Assembly (NCBI RefSeq): GCF_000020125.1
Contig: NC_010681.1
Coordinates: 1,240,001 to 1,304,000 of the forward strand
Source of the DNA: Paraburkholderia phytofirmans PsJN
Lineage (GTDB): Bacteria > Pseudomonadota > Gammaproteobacteria > Burkholderiales > Burkholderiaceae
DNA length: 64,000 nt
Direction: 5' to 3'
Numbering within the stretch: position 1 is the stretch's first letter; each line of letters opens with the position of its first letter. Below the pieces are notes generated by a model. That model was not told the DNA's origin and did not search any database. It was given only the letters and a program-made list of their open reading frames with translations. Made by a program: the position numbers and the translations under genes. Positions 28,033 to 37,029 of the stretch are shown piece by piece.

Positions 28033-29335
28033 TTCGCTGTTCGGGCGGCTGGCGCTGCTAGTCGTCGCGGTGCTGCTGCTGTCGCATTTCGCGTGGTACG
28101 CGCTCATGCGCCTCGAGCGCAGTCAACTGCAAACGCGCTACGCGGTCGAAGAAGCCACTTTCCTCGTCGACGCGGTGCGTCAGCACGTCGCCCGGTCGCC
28201 GGATCAGCCCTTGCCGTCGCGCGTCAAACTGGTCGATCCGGCGAGCCCGGAAGTGCCGCCGGAGGTCGCGGACATGCCGCCGCCGCTCGAACGTTTCGTC
28301 GAAGACGCGCGCGACCGCATGCCGTCCGGCACGCAGGTGCGCATCGGCCAGCCGGGCCGGCCGCCCACGCTATGGGTGCGCGCCCCCTCCGACAAAAGCT
28401 GGATCGTCGTGCCGGTGCAGCCGTTGCGCACGCCACGCTCGCTCGACCGCACGGTGCTGTGGCTTGCCATCATTTTCTCGTTCGCGGTGATGGCGGCGCT
28501 GTTCGCCGCGTGGGCGCTGCAACAACCCTTGCGCTCGCTCGCCCAGGCGGTGGCGCGTTTCGGCCGCGGTCAGCCGGTGCCGCCTGTGCCGGAGCGCGGG
28601 CCGCGCGAGTTGCGTCAACTCACGCACGGTTTCAATCAGATGGTCCAGGAAGTGGCGCGCACGGAGAACGATCGCGCCGTGATGCTGGCGGGCGTGGCGC
28701 ACGATCTGAAAACGCCGCTCGCGCGTTTGCGGTTGCGCGCCGAAATGATGGACGAAGTGAAGATGCGCGACGGCGTGGTGCGCGACGTCGATTCCATGAC
28801 GCATATCGTCGAACAGTTTCTGGTGTTCGCGCACGACGGCGCCGATCGCAGCGAGGCGGTCGAAGTGGACGCGCAGTGCGAGCGGATCGTACGCAGCTAT
28901 CGCGCGGTGACCTCCGGTACACCCACCGTGCAGACCGAACTCAACGCGGGGCCGGCGTTCCTGTTGCCGGCCGCCACGCTCGACCGGATTCTGTCGAACC
29001 TGCTCGACAACGCGCATGCCTACGGCGCGCCGCCGGTCGTCGTGGCCACGGAGCGTACCGCGCAAGGCTTCACTTTGTCGGTGAGCGACAGCGGCAGCGG
29101 CATCGCGGCTCAGGATCTGATCAACGCCAGCCGGCCGTTCGTGCGGCTCGATCCCGCGCGCGGCGGCAATGGCCATAGCGGCCTGGGGCTCGCCATTGTC
29201 GAGCGGCTGGTGCGGCGTGCGGGAGGAGAGTGGGAGATCGGCAACCACGGCGGCCGTGGGTTGCGAGTCTTGATGAGCTTTCCGCTCGACGTGTTGCCGC
29301 GGGTCGCGGCGGCCTCGGAGAGCGCTTGGGGTTGA
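28016..29335 (+). CDS. Sensor histidine kinase (EnvZ-like layout)
   Basis: ATG 28016 lies inside the end of the response-regulator gene; 439 residues result. Layout: first membrane helix (about 8-28), a periplasmic domain of about 115 residues, second helix (about 145-165), HAMP linker, HisKA with His229 in AGVAHDLKTPLARLRLRAEMMDE, then a HATPase domain with N box LDRILSNLLDNAHAYG, G1 VSDSGSGI and G2 GHSGLGLAIVERLV. It is an inner-membrane protein that phosphorylates the regulator encoded just upstream. The periplasmic domain is short and Pro-rich, with no recognised ligand fold. Confidence 0.93.
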   Translation: MRRPIDSLFGRLALLVVAVLLLSHFAWYALMRLERSQLQTRYAVEEATFLVDAVRQHVARSPDQPLPSRVKLVDPASPEVPPEVADMPPPLERFVEDARDRMPSGTQVRIGQPGRPPTLWVRAPSDKSWIVVPVQPLRTPRSLDRTVLWLAIIFSFAVMAALFAAWALQQPLRSLAQAVARFGRGQPVPPVPERGPRELRQLTHGFNQMVQEVARTENDRAVMLAGVAHDLKTPLARLRLRAEMMDEVKMRDGVVRDVDSMTHIVEQFLVFAHDGADRSEAVEVDAQCERIVRSYRAVTSGTPTVQTELNAGPAFLLPAATLDRILSNLLDNAHAYGAPPVVVATERTAQGFTLSVSDSGSGIAAQDLINASRPFVRLDPARGGNGHSGLGLAIVERLVRRAGGEWEIGNHGGRGLRVLMSFPLDVLPRVAAASESAWG

Positions 29336-29426
29336 TAGGTGGATGCGCGCCGCGGGCTTGGGCAGTCCGTGTCGCGTCTTGAGATCCGAACGCAAGATTC
29401 GCAAGACGCGGCCGGCAGCCGGCGCG

Positions 29427-29693
29427 CTAGTCTGAGAACAACGTATTCAGCGCATTCGCCGCGTCGCTATCCACCGTATTCCACGTCACCGTTTCGGCTT
29501 CGAAAATATAGTGCGTGGTGTATTTGCCGAGACGCGCCAGGATCTCTTCCTGAATCAGTTCCGGCGCGACGTCCAGTTTCAGATACCACGCGGTAGACGA
29601 CAAACGCGTCTGAAACGCGCCGTATTCAGCCAGCAGATGGTCGAACGCGTCAGCATCCTGATCGCGGCAGACGATGACCAAATTTCCCTTCAT
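29427..29693 (-). CDS. Small conserved hypothetical protein (88 aa)
   Basis: The product starts MKGNLVIVCRDQDADAFDHLLAEYGAF, with GGGAG about 9 bases before the ATG. A beta-alpha-beta pattern (LVIVCRD, ILARLGKYTTHYIFEAE) suggests a small ferredoxin-like fold. High GC at third positions and a proper ribosome binding site support a real gene. I do not recognise the family. It stands alone, convergent with the sensor kinase and upstream (in its own sense) of nothing related. Confidence 0.7.
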   Translation of the reverse strand: MKGNLVIVCRDQDADAFDHLLAEYGAFQTRLSSTAWYLKLDVAPELIQEEILARLGKYTTHYIFEAETVTWNTVDSDAANALNTLFSD

Positions 29694-29904
29694 GCGAATC
29701 TCCCGTTAAAGCAGTAGCGGCAACCTCGATATCAGGGTCGATGATACCTGCTTCGTCAGGAATGCCCGAGGGCGGCTCTTGCCTTGCGTCAGCTTGCGGC
29801 GTGATTGCGCGCTGTTTGCCCACCGTTTGCGCTTCGCTTTTGCACCGTTTTTGCACCGCTTGCGCTTCGTTTCAAACGCCGGCGTCCGGCGTCTGCCGGA
29901 CGCA

Positions 29905-31596
29905 TTACCAGACGTTGGCCACCGTGCGGGCAGGCGGTGCGGTGTCGTCGGGCGGCAAGGCCTCGGTGCGGTCGCGGCCGCCCGATTTCGCCGCGTACAA
30001 CGCCATGTCGGCGCGGCTCATGATCCGCTCGGGCAGATCGTCGGGCGAGAGTTCGGTAATGCCGATGCTCACGCTCAAGCCCACCGATGCCGGCAACTTC
30101 GGCGAAGGCATGGCCTTCAGGCGCAGCCGCAAGCGTTCGACGACTTCGTGGCCGCCGGCGAGATCCGTGGCCGGCAGCAGCAGGCCGAACTCTTCGCCGC
30201 CCAGGCGGCCGATCGCGTCGGCGCCGCGCAGTTCGGCGCGGCAGGTATCGACGAAATGTTCGAGCGCGCGGTCGCCGGCGGCGTGGCCGAAGCGGTCGTT
30301 GATCTGCTTGAAGTGGTCGAGGTCGGCGATCGCCATGCACAACGGTTCGTTGCCCGCGTGCGCGCGTTCTATCTCATGGCGCAGCAGGTCGAGGAAGTAG
30401 CGCCGCGACAGCGCGCCGGTCAGCGCGTCGTGGCGCGCTTCGGCCGACAGTAGCGTGTTGGCGGATTGCAATTGTTCGGCAAGGTCGCGCGTGGCGCGAT
30501 GGTGGCGCCGCTCGCGCACATACGAGACCGTGATCACCCACGCCAGCGCGACCGTGCCGGCTAGCGTCAGAAACACCAGCAAATGATCGCGCTTGTGATT
30601 GCGCAGCAGTTCCGGCCAGGCCACGAGCGGATCGACCAGATGCGCGGACAGTCCCGAGTTCAGGCCGCCGCGCGTCTGATAGAGCGACGGCACGAGCCGC
30701 TCGGACATGCCGAACAGTTGCCCGGCCACGGCGGAGGGTACCCACGGCGCCTGTTCGCGTACCTGCGAGTCCACGCTGATATGGATGTCGGGAATCTGGT
30801 CGCGCAGATAGATGGCCTTGCGCTCGGCGGGTGTCATGTGCGAGACGCGCGAGTTCGGCAGCGCGCGGCCTTCGAGCTCGCTGTTGTGCGCCATGATGAT
30901 GACGCCGTTGTCGTCGGCGACGAAGGTGCCGGCGTGCGCGACCCAATGGCGCAGCCGCGCGATGCCGACCTTGGCGACGACCACGCCGACCAGCAGACCG
31001 TCCGCGTAAGCCGGCGCGGCGATGAAGATGCCGGGCTCGCCGCTCGAGCGGCCAACGCCATAGGCTTCGGAGAACGCACCGAGCAGCGCGTTCGTCAGAT
31101 AGCCGCGCACGCGCATGTCGGTGCCGACGAAAGAGCGCTCGGCCGCGAGCGGATTGTTGATGGAATTGCTCGAGGCAACGCACACACCGTTGGCGTTGAC
31201 GAGCCAGATCTGGTCGAGCCCGGAGAAGCCTTGCGCGTCGTGCAGGAAATTGCTCACGGCGCTCATCTGCGTGTCTTTCAGCAAGGCGGCGCGCAGGACG
31301 GGTTCCGTCACTCCACTCTTCACGGCATAATTCTGGGATTGCACCAGAGCGCGCTGGACCACGTCCATTTCGGCCATGGTGGCGGGGATGGCGCGAGACA
31401 TCGCAAGGTCGCTGGCGATCACCTCCGCCATGTTGTCCACGATCGAGGTGGACATTTGCCGCTGCGCACGCAGGGCTGCGTCCAGCTCTTGCTGTACCAT
31501 CCGGTCCGCAACCATGCCGGCCACGAACCAGCAAACCAGGACGATCAGCATGAAGCTGACCGGCCCGGTTGCCTGGCGCAAGGTTGTCCTGTTCAT
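29905..31596 (-). CDS. Membrane-bound diguanylate cyclase (GGDEF domain)
   Basis: Start ATG 31596 with GAGG upstream gives 563 residues. A first membrane helix (about 8-30) is followed by a large periplasmic sensory domain of the Cache type (AVSNFLHDAQGFSGLDQIWLVNANGVCVASS), a second helix near residue 340, a short coiled coil and a GGDEF domain (about 395-555): DALTGALSRRYFLDLL, then the active-site loop GRLGGEEFGLLL. GGEEF is a functional variant, so the enzyme should make cyclic di-GMP from two GTP. I see no clear RxxD inhibitory site just before the motif; the region reads LRGADAIGR, where RGAD at the expected distance could serve. It controls the motile-to-sessile switch in relatives. 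Confidence 0.92.
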   Translation of the reverse strand: MNRTTLRQATGPVSFMLIVLVCWFVAGMVADRMVQQELDAALRAQRQMSTSIVDNMAEVIASDLAMSRAIPATMAEMDVVQRALVQSQNYAVKSGVTEPVLRAALLKDTQMSAVSNFLHDAQGFSGLDQIWLVNANGVCVASSNSINNPLAAERSFVGTDMRVRGYLTNALLGAFSEAYGVGRSSGEPGIFIAAPAYADGLLVGVVVAKVGIARLRHWVAHAGTFVADDNGVIIMAHNSELEGRALPNSRVSHMTPAERKAIYLRDQIPDIHISVDSQVREQAPWVPSAVAGQLFGMSERLVPSLYQTRGGLNSGLSAHLVDPLVAWPELLRNHKRDHLLVFLTLAGTVALAWVITVSYVRERRHHRATRDLAEQLQSANTLLSAEARHDALTGALSRRYFLDLLRHEIERAHAGNEPLCMAIADLDHFKQINDRFGHAAGDRALEHFVDTCRAELRGADAIGRLGGEEFGLLLPATDLAGGHEVVERLRLRLKAMPSPKLPASVGLSVSIGITELSPDDLPERIMSRADMALYAAKSGGRDRTEALPPDDTAPPARTVANVW

Positions 31597-32203
31597 CGAC
31601 CCTCTGATCCGTCTGGCTGTGACATGCAACTAGCTCAATCGTGGCAGCGCGCTCGCGCAGTTTCACCGCTGTGGAAGCGGTCGGCAATACGCCGTCGCTG
31701 TGGCCCGGGATAATCCGATAACAGGCGTCGTCTCCTGATTTTAACCGTGATGGGGCCAGACGCCACCGTTATTGCGGGAATGCGAACTGCGTCCACCGCG
31801 CCCATCAGGTTCTTAACGGCAGCCCGGCCGGATTCTTGACGGTGGTTCGGGTTTGTCCGGTCAGTTGCTGGCCATCGCGGCAGCCGCCGCGAGGGTCGAA
31901 GAGGCGGCCGGTGCGCAACGATAAAAAATCGGCGCAAGCTCGGCGCATGCAGACCCAAGGGCGTTGAAAGCGGGTTCTCCGCTATTTACCGCTATTTGCC
32001 GCGAAAGGTTGTGCCTGAAACATAGGATGGTGTAGTGTCGTGCCGTCCAAAACAAGGAAAGCTCGCCAGCCCTTACGGGTGGCGCCTGCGGCGACAGGAG
32101 TCCGGCTTGACGGTTGCGGTCCTGGGCGCCTCGTCCATGACACATCCGTCGCCGGTTCACGTGTCTCCAACGCTAACGATTTACCGCGCCCACGCGTTTT
32201 GCC
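31597..32203. promoter_or_regulatory. Long divergent region with probable leader RNA of the fused-permease ABC operon
   Basis: About 600 bp between the diguanylate cyclase and the ABC operon. A weak promoter-like pair (TTGTGC with a TAG-rich -10 area) lies around 32009-32040. Downstream, 32040-32200 is hairpin-rich, for example GCCAGCCC/GGGTGGC at about 32067-32086. The combination of an ABC transporter and a long structured leader suggests cis-regulation, but I could not match any riboswitch consensus I know. Short frames crossing this region lack coding character. Confidence 0.35.
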
Positions 32204-32305
32204 ATGCCTGATTTCCGCTTTCCGGACCGATCTTCAGACCGCCGCGCCGAAGCCGCGGCCTCCTTGCTGTTCTTGAACGCCTGGTTCGACGGGGAGGGTA
32301 TCTGA
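32204..32305 (+). CDS. Candidate 33-residue leader peptide coupled to the ABC permease
   Basis: An ATG at 32204 opens 33 codons (MPDFRFPDRSSDRR..., ending GEGI) whose stop TGA overlaps the permease ATG as TGATG. Such an overlap allows termination-reinitiation. The internal GGGGAGGG before the stop is the permease ribosome binding site. No clear ribosome binding site precedes the small frame itself, so it may equally be an accidental open stretch in the leader. Confidence 0.3.
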   Translation: MPDFRFPDRSSDRRAEAAASLLFLNAWFDGEGI

Positions 32306-34056
32306 TGGACTTCAGCTTCAACCTGAAGCGCACCGCTAATGCTTCGGCATGGCGGGTGCTGCCCAATCGTTGGGACTTCGTCGCCTTCCCGCTGATCATC
32401 TGCGTGATCGCCATGGCGGCGATCGGCTTTCACGAGACCTTGGCGCCCATGTCGACGCTCAAGACTCAAGCCATCTCGCTCGATCCGGCAAACCTGCCCG
32501 AATATGCAATGCGCACCACATTGCGCATGCTCGCGGCGATGGTCGCCTCGCTGATCTTCACGCTGGTGTACGGCACGCTCGCCGCCAAGAGCCGCCGCGC
32601 GGGTCTGGTGCTGGTGCCGATTCTCGACATCCTGCAGTCGGTGCCGGTGCTGGGCTACATTTCGTTTACGGTCACGTTCTTTTTAGCGCTGTTCCCGGGC
32701 CGCGTGCTCGGCGCCGAACTCGCGGCGATCTTCGCGATTTTCACGAGCCAGGCTTGGAACATGACGTTCAGCTTCTATCAGTCGCTGCGCACGGTGCCGC
32801 GCGATCTGGACGAAGTCTCGCGCGGCTTTCACCTGACTTCATGGCAGCGCTTCTGGAAGCTGGAAGTCCCGTTCTCGATGCCGGGCCTCATCTGGAACAT
32901 GATGATGTCGATGTCGGGCGGCTGGTTCTTCGTGGTCGCCTCCGAGGCGATCACGGTCGGCAACAGAACGATCATCCTGCCGGGCATCGGCGCCTATCTC
33001 GCGCAGGCAATCTCGGACAAGAACCTGCACGCGATCGGCTGGGTGATCCTCGCCATGACGGTCGTGATTCTCGCCTACGACCAGTTCCTGTTCCGCCCGC
33101 TCGTCGCGTGGGCCGACAAGTTCCGCATGGAAAACACTAGTTCGGGCGACGCGCCGGAATCGTGGCTGCTCGATCTGATCCGCCGCACCCGCCTGATCCA
33201 CCGCTTGCTGGTGCCGCTCGGCTGGATGTTCGCCAAGGCCGCGCGCGTGCCGTTCCGGCTGCCGGCATTCCAGGGACCGCGTTTCCAGATCCCGCAGATG
33301 CAGAAGAGTTCGCGCGTCGGCGATATGGTGTGGGCGGCGCTGGTGCTGCTCGCGACCGTCTACGTGGTGTATCGCGTCGTGATCTATGTGCGCACCGGCG
33401 TGTCGCTGGATGAAGTCTGGCACGTGTTCGTGCTCGGGCTGATCACGCTGCTGCGCGTGGTGGTGCTGATCGCGATCGCCTCCGTGATCTGGGTGCCGGT
33501 CGGCGTGCTGATCGGCTTGCGCCCGGCGCTTGCCGAGAAGATTCAGCCGATCGCGCAGTTTCTCGCCGCGTTCCCGGCCAACCTGCTGTTCCCGGTGTTC
33601 GTGATCGCGATTGTGCGCTTTCATCTGAACCCGGACATCTGGCTGTCGCCGCTGATCGTGCTCGGCACGCAGTGGTATATCCTGTTCAACGTGATTGCCG
33701 GCGCGACGTCGTATCCGAACGACTATCGCGAGGCGGCCAAGAACTTCCACATCCGCGGCTGGCAATGGTGGCGCCAGGCGATGCTGCCGGGCATTTTCCC
33801 GTACTACGTCACGGGCGCGATCACTGCGTCGGGCGGCGCGTGGAACGCGAGCATCGTCGCGGAATTCGTGCAGTGGGGCGACACCAAAGTGGCCGCGCAC
33901 GGACTGGGCGCGTATATCGCGCAGTCCACCGCTGCGGGCGACTATCCGAAGATCATTGTGGGCATCGCCGTGATGTCCTTGTTCGTGACCCTGTTCAACC
34001 GCCTGCTGTGGCGTCCGATGTACGCCTACGCCGAAGCCAAGCTCCGGCTTGATTGA
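32305..34056 (+). CDS. ABC transporter permease, two fused BPD permease domains
   Basis: The 583-residue inner-membrane protein contains two copies of the binding-protein-dependent permease fold. The first covers about 65-275 with coupling loop DEVSRGFHLTSWQRFWKLEVPFSMPGLIWNMMMSMSGGWFFVVASE; the second covers about 375-575 with YREAAKNFHIRGWQWWRQAMLPGIFPYYVTGAITASGGAWNASIVAE. Both resemble nitrate/sulfonate/taurine permeases, but those are usually single-domain homodimers. GGGAGGG precedes the ATG. The ATPase gene follows 20 bases later. No substrate-binding protein is encoded nearby, so the cargo is unknown; it may be an importer with a distant binding protein or function without one. Confidence 0.88.
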   Translation: MDFSFNLKRTANASAWRVLPNRWDFVAFPLIICVIAMAAIGFHETLAPMSTLKTQAISLDPANLPEYAMRTTLRMLAAMVASLIFTLVYGTLAAKSRRAGLVLVPILDILQSVPVLGYISFTVTFFLALFPGRVLGAELAAIFAIFTSQAWNMTFSFYQSLRTVPRDLDEVSRGFHLTSWQRFWKLEVPFSMPGLIWNMMMSMSGGWFFVVASEAITVGNRTIILPGIGAYLAQAISDKNLHAIGWVILAMTVVILAYDQFLFRPLVAWADKFRMENTSSGDAPESWLLDLIRRTRLIHRLLVPLGWMFAKAARVPFRLPAFQGPRFQIPQMQKSSRVGDMVWAALVLLATVYVVYRVVIYVRTGVSLDEVWHVFVLGLITLLRVVVLIAIASVIWVPVGVLIGLRPALAEKIQPIAQFLAAFPANLLFPVFVIAIVRFHLNPDIWLSPLIVLGTQWYILFNVIAGATSYPNDYREAAKNFHIRGWQWWRQAMLPGIFPYYVTGAITASGGAWNASIVAEFVQWGDTKVAAHGLGAYIAQSTAAGDYPKIIVGIAVMSLFVTLFNRLLWRPMYAYAEAKLRLD

Positions 34057-34076
34057 AGAAATGAAGGCCAAACGCG

Positions 34077-35423
34077 ATGCAAAATCCTAAAGCTGCTATG
34101 ACCGCCGCGCCGATCCAGACCCCGCCGAAGCCGCCGCGCCTCGGCGATGAGATCCTGCGCGTCAAGGACGTGTGCCGCGGGTTCAACAAGTCGCAGGGCG
34201 AACTGCTCGTCCTCGACGACGCCAACCTGTCGCTGCGCGAAGGCGAGATTGTCGGATTGCTGGGCCGTTCGGGCTCGGGCAAGTCGACGCTGTTGCGCAT
34301 CATCGCAGGTCTGATCGAGCCGACCGACGGCGAAGTCACCTATATGGGCAAGCCGCTCGACGGCCCCGCCAAGGGTGTCGCGATGGTGTTCCAGACTTTC
34401 GCGCTGTTCCCGTGGCTGACCGTGCTGCAAAACGTGGAAGCGGGTCTCGAGGCGCAAGGCATCGGTGCGAGCGAACGGCGCACGCGCGCGCTGGCGGCGA
34501 TCGACCTGATCGGTCTGGACGGTTTCGAAAACGCCTACCCGCGCGAGCTGTCGGGCGGCATGCGCCAGCGCGTCGGCTTTGCGCGCGCGCTGGTGGTCGA
34601 CCCCACGCTGCTGCTGATGGACGAGCCGTTTTCCGCGCTCGACGTGCTGACCGCCGAAACGCTGCGTACCGACCTGCTCGATCTGTGGACGCAAGGCCGC
34701 ATGCCGATCAAGGCCGTGCTGATCGTCACGCACAACATCGAGGAAGCGGTGTTCATGTGCGACCGCATCCTGGTGTTGTCGTCGAATCCGGGGCGCGTGA
34801 TCGCCGAGATCAAGGTGCCGTTCAAGCATCCGCGTAACCGCCTCGATCCGGCGTTCCGCAAGCTGGTGGACGACATCTACGCGAAGATGACCGCGCGTCA
34901 GACCGACGAAAAGACCAGGAAGGGCCTCGAGTTGCACAGCTGGCTGCCGCATGTGTCGACCAACCTGATGGCCGGTCTGATCGAAACGCTGGCCGCCGCG
35001 CCGTACCACGGTCGCGCGGACATGCCGGAAATCGCGCGCTCGCTGCATCTGGAGGTCGACGATCTGTTCCCGGTTGCCGAAGTGCTGCAGCATCTCGGTT
35101 TCGCGGATATCCGCGAGGGCGACATTTTCCTGACGCCGCCGGCGCGTGTGTTCGCCGAGTTCGGCACTCAGGAACGCAAGATGATGTTCGCCGAACATCT
35201 GCTGCGTCACGTGCCGCTCGCCGCGCGAATCAAGAAGGTGCTCAACGAACGGCCGGGGCATCGCGCGCCGCGCGTGCGCTTCGAGCAGGAACTGGAGGAT
35301 TTTCTGTCGGACAGCGCCGCGGAAGAGACGCTCGACGCGGTCATCAACTGGGGCCGTTATGGCGAGATCTTCTCGTACAACGACCAGACCGAAATCTTCA
35401 GTCTGGAAGACGTGGAGTCTTGA
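34077..35423 (+). CDS. ABC transporter ATPase with C-terminal AAA-associated domain
   Basis: The 448-residue protein has a NrtD/SsuB-like ATPase (about 25-260): Walker A GRSGSGKST, Q-loop VFQTFALFPWL, signature LSGGMRQR, Walker B LLLMDEPFSALD and switch His in VTHNIEEA. The extra 170-residue C-terminal part (LMAGLIETLAAAPYHGRADMPEIARSLHLEVDDLFPVAEVLQHLGFADIREGDIFLTP) matches the AAA-associated C-terminal domain found in this transporter class, a winged-helix-like regulatory module. It energises the fused permease encoded just upstream. An intrinsic terminator follows at 35479. Confidence 0.9.
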   Translation: MQNPKAAMTAAPIQTPPKPPRLGDEILRVKDVCRGFNKSQGELLVLDDANLSLREGEIVGLLGRSGSGKSTLLRIIAGLIEPTDGEVTYMGKPLDGPAKGVAMVFQTFALFPWLTVLQNVEAGLEAQGIGASERRTRALAAIDLIGLDGFENAYPRELSGGMRQRVGFARALVVDPTLLLMDEPFSALDVLTAETLRTDLLDLWTQGRMPIKAVLIVTHNIEEAVFMCDRILVLSSNPGRVIAEIKVPFKHPRNRLDPAFRKLVDDIYAKMTARQTDEKTRKGLELHSWLPHVSTNLMAGLIETLAAAPYHGRADMPEIARSLHLEVDDLFPVAEVLQHLGFADIREGDIFLTPPARVFAEFGTQERKMMFAEHLLRHVPLAARIKKVLNERPGHRAPRVRFEQELEDFLSDSAAEETLDAVINWGRYGEIFSYNDQTEIFSLEDVES

Positions 35424-35478
35424 GCGCGTGGGCGCTGCGCGTTTGGATCGATCAAGACGCGCAAAGCCGGCTCAAAGC

Positions 35479-35509
35479 AAAAACGGCAGGGGCGACCCTG
35501 CCGTTTTTT
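35479..35509. terminator. Bidirectional Rho-independent terminator
   Basis: AAAACGGCAGGG and CCCTGCCGTTTT pair around GCGA, with A-run on the left and T-run on the right. It lies between the ABC ATPase gene (plus) and the tandem lipoprotein genes (minus), which converge here. Confidence 0.85.
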
Positions 35510-35522
35510 CATTGCGGTGCAG

Positions 35523-36092
35523 TTATTGCAGACTGCCCCAGCGTGTGACGGCCGGTTCCGCGGACGCCCACTTCCAGCCCTTGTCCTGCTGACACGCGCT
35601 CGCCGTGTACCAATCCTCATGCGCGTTCGGGCCGTCGCCGTCCTGCACCGAGAAGACGAATTCCTTGCAGAGCGCGAGGGCCGAACCGAAGGCGCGCGTC
35701 ACGCGCACCTGGCCGTGGCCGTTCTCGATCGGCAACGTGTGCTTGACCGCCCACGGACGCGTCTCGCCCACCGGCATGGCGCCCGCCAACGCGGCGATCA
35801 TGTTCTGCTGATCGGTGTGCATGGTGCGCATGTAGCGGCCGACGGCCTCGTCGGTCGCGGCCTGCACGGCAATGCCGACGCCGATGCCGATGGCCGGATT
35901 GGATGTCACCAGCCCGGACGCGACGCCCGCTGCCGCGCCGCTCGCCGCGCCGACCGACGAGCAGCCGCTCGTCAGCACGCTTGCGCCAACGCAGAGCGCG
36001 CCGGCCAGCACGAGCCGCAGCCGGCTGCCGGACCAGGCAGCGAGGCGAGGGCGGCGCGCCGTGAGGGCAGCCGTGTGCGAACGCGCCGTCAT
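35523..36092 (-). CDS. Lipoprotein-like protein, second of a tandem paralogous pair
   Basis: ATG 36092 overlaps the stop of the upstream paralogue by 4 bases (ATGA), so this start (189 residues) is preferred. The N terminus is Arg-rich, then a hydrophobic run ends in LTSGC, a lipobox, so the mature protein is probably a lipoprotein. A Gly/Ala-rich transmembrane-like stretch (SVGAASGAAAGVASGLVTSNPAIGIGVGIAV) follows. The C-terminal part, with WAVKHTLPIENGHGQVRVTRAFG, CKEFVFSVQDG and WKWASAEPAVTRWGSLQ, is shared with the upstream gene. I do not know a named family. The long N-terminal extension before the hydrophobic part is unusual. Confidence 0.75.
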   Translation of the reverse strand: MTARSHTAALTARRPRLAAWSGSRLRLVLAGALCVGASVLTSGCSSVGAASGAAAGVASGLVTSNPAIGIGVGIAVQAATDEAVGRYMRTMHTDQQNMIAALAGAMPVGETRPWAVKHTLPIENGHGQVRVTRAFGSALALCKEFVFSVQDGDGPNAHEDWYTASACQQDKGWKWASAEPAVTRWGSLQ

Positions 36093-36667
36093 TGCAACGC
36101 GCCCCAGCGTTCCGTGGCGGGTTCGGCCGACGCCCACTTCCAGTTGTCGCCGTCGCGGCAAATCGATGCCACGTAAAACGCGCTGCTTGCCGGCACGTTC
36201 TTGGTGGCCGCCTGATCGACGGAGAAGACGATTTCCTTGCAGTCGAGCGCGCCCGCGCTGATCGTGCGGCTGACGGTGACGCGGCCATGCTCGTCGTCTT
36301 CGATCGGCATCGAATGGGTCACGCTCCATGGCGCGATTGCGCCGACGTCGAGCGGCCCGGCGATTTTCGCGATACCGTCCTGCGTATTCGTGTGAACCAC
36401 GCGCTCCGAATACTGCACGCCGGCGCGTGCCGCAGCCACCGCGCCGAGACCGATGCCGGTCGCGACGGCCGCGTTGCTGGTGACTTTCGCCGCGAGCGCG
36501 GCGCCTGCGATACCGGCGCCGGCGGTGGCGCCTTCCGAATAGAGCGAGCTACAGCCGCTCAGCGCCGACGAGATCGCCACAGCAAGAGCAACGAGCGCCG
36601 TTGCATTGGGACGTCCACGCCCGGCTGTTCGTTTTGCCCATACGGCCCACACCATACTTTTTTGCAT
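36089..36667 (-). CDS. Lipoprotein-like protein, first of a tandem paralogous pair
   Basis: ATG 36667 with AGGGAA before it gives 192 residues; the frame further upstream to 36754 is not protein-like. Signal region: ALVALAVAISSALSGC with lipobox LSGC. Next comes a Gly/Ala-rich hydrophobic segment (GATAGAGIAGAALAAKVTSNAAVATGIGLGAVAAA), then VVHTNTQDGIAKIAGPL, WSVTHSMPIEDDEHGRVTVSR, CKEIVFSVDQ and the ending WKWASAEPATERWGALQ. Its downstream paralogue repeats the same blocks, so the pair arose by tandem duplication and both copies are intact. The conserved Cys in the CKE(I/F)VFSV block and a second near the end (SICRDGD or SACQQDK) might form a disulfide. Confidence 0.78.
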   Translation of the reverse strand: MQKSMVWAVWAKRTAGRGRPNATALVALAVAISSALSGCSSLYSEGATAGAGIAGAALAAKVTSNAAVATGIGLGAVAAARAGVQYSERVVHTNTQDGIAKIAGPLDVGAIAPWSVTHSMPIEDDEHGRVTVSRTISAGALDCKEIVFSVDQAATKNVPASSAFYVASICRDGDNWKWASAEPATERWGALQ

Positions 36668-37029
36668 TTCCCTGTCTCTGCTCCTGCAAGTGCCTTTCGT
36701 TCGTGCTCGAATAACCGCTGCGCGAACGAGTAACACGCGTTCCCCACCTAGCAATGCGTGTGCCGCATTTTGCAGGATGCTATTTGTAATTGGCAGAGGG
36801 AAAATGCAAGCAATTGCAAAAGATGGTGCGAGACAAAGGGGTTTCTGTTTGGGCGCAGCCTATTTTGATTGGCGGTGCGAACGGATTCTGTTCGGGGTTC
36901 AAGGCGCAGGAAGCAGGCTTTTTGCAGCGGCAGCTTACCCACAGAAGCCCGCATGCGCCCGATCATTTAGGCACGCGAGGCAAGCACTCACGCCGCTCCA
37001 CTCCACACCACGCGTGGCACGGCATGAGT
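36668..37029. other. Intergenic, 362 bp
   Basis: Promoter region of the tandem lipoprotein genes (minus) and 3' end of the sigma-54 activator gene (minus). It is more A/T-rich than its flanks around 36780-36900. I see no terminator with a T-run or RNA gene. Confidence 0.4.

Noticed and set aside
31861..32160. 99-residue minus-strand open frame in the ABC leader region
   Set aside because: No ribosome binding site; overlaps the probable promoter and leader.
32040..32200. Known riboswitch classes (guanidine-I/II, yybP-ykoY)
   Set aside because: I compared the leader with the consensus cores I remember and found no match; kept as an unexplained leader only.
32839..34071. 410-residue minus-strand open frame
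   Set aside because: Antisense of the fused ABC permease; low-complexity His/Arg/Asp composition.
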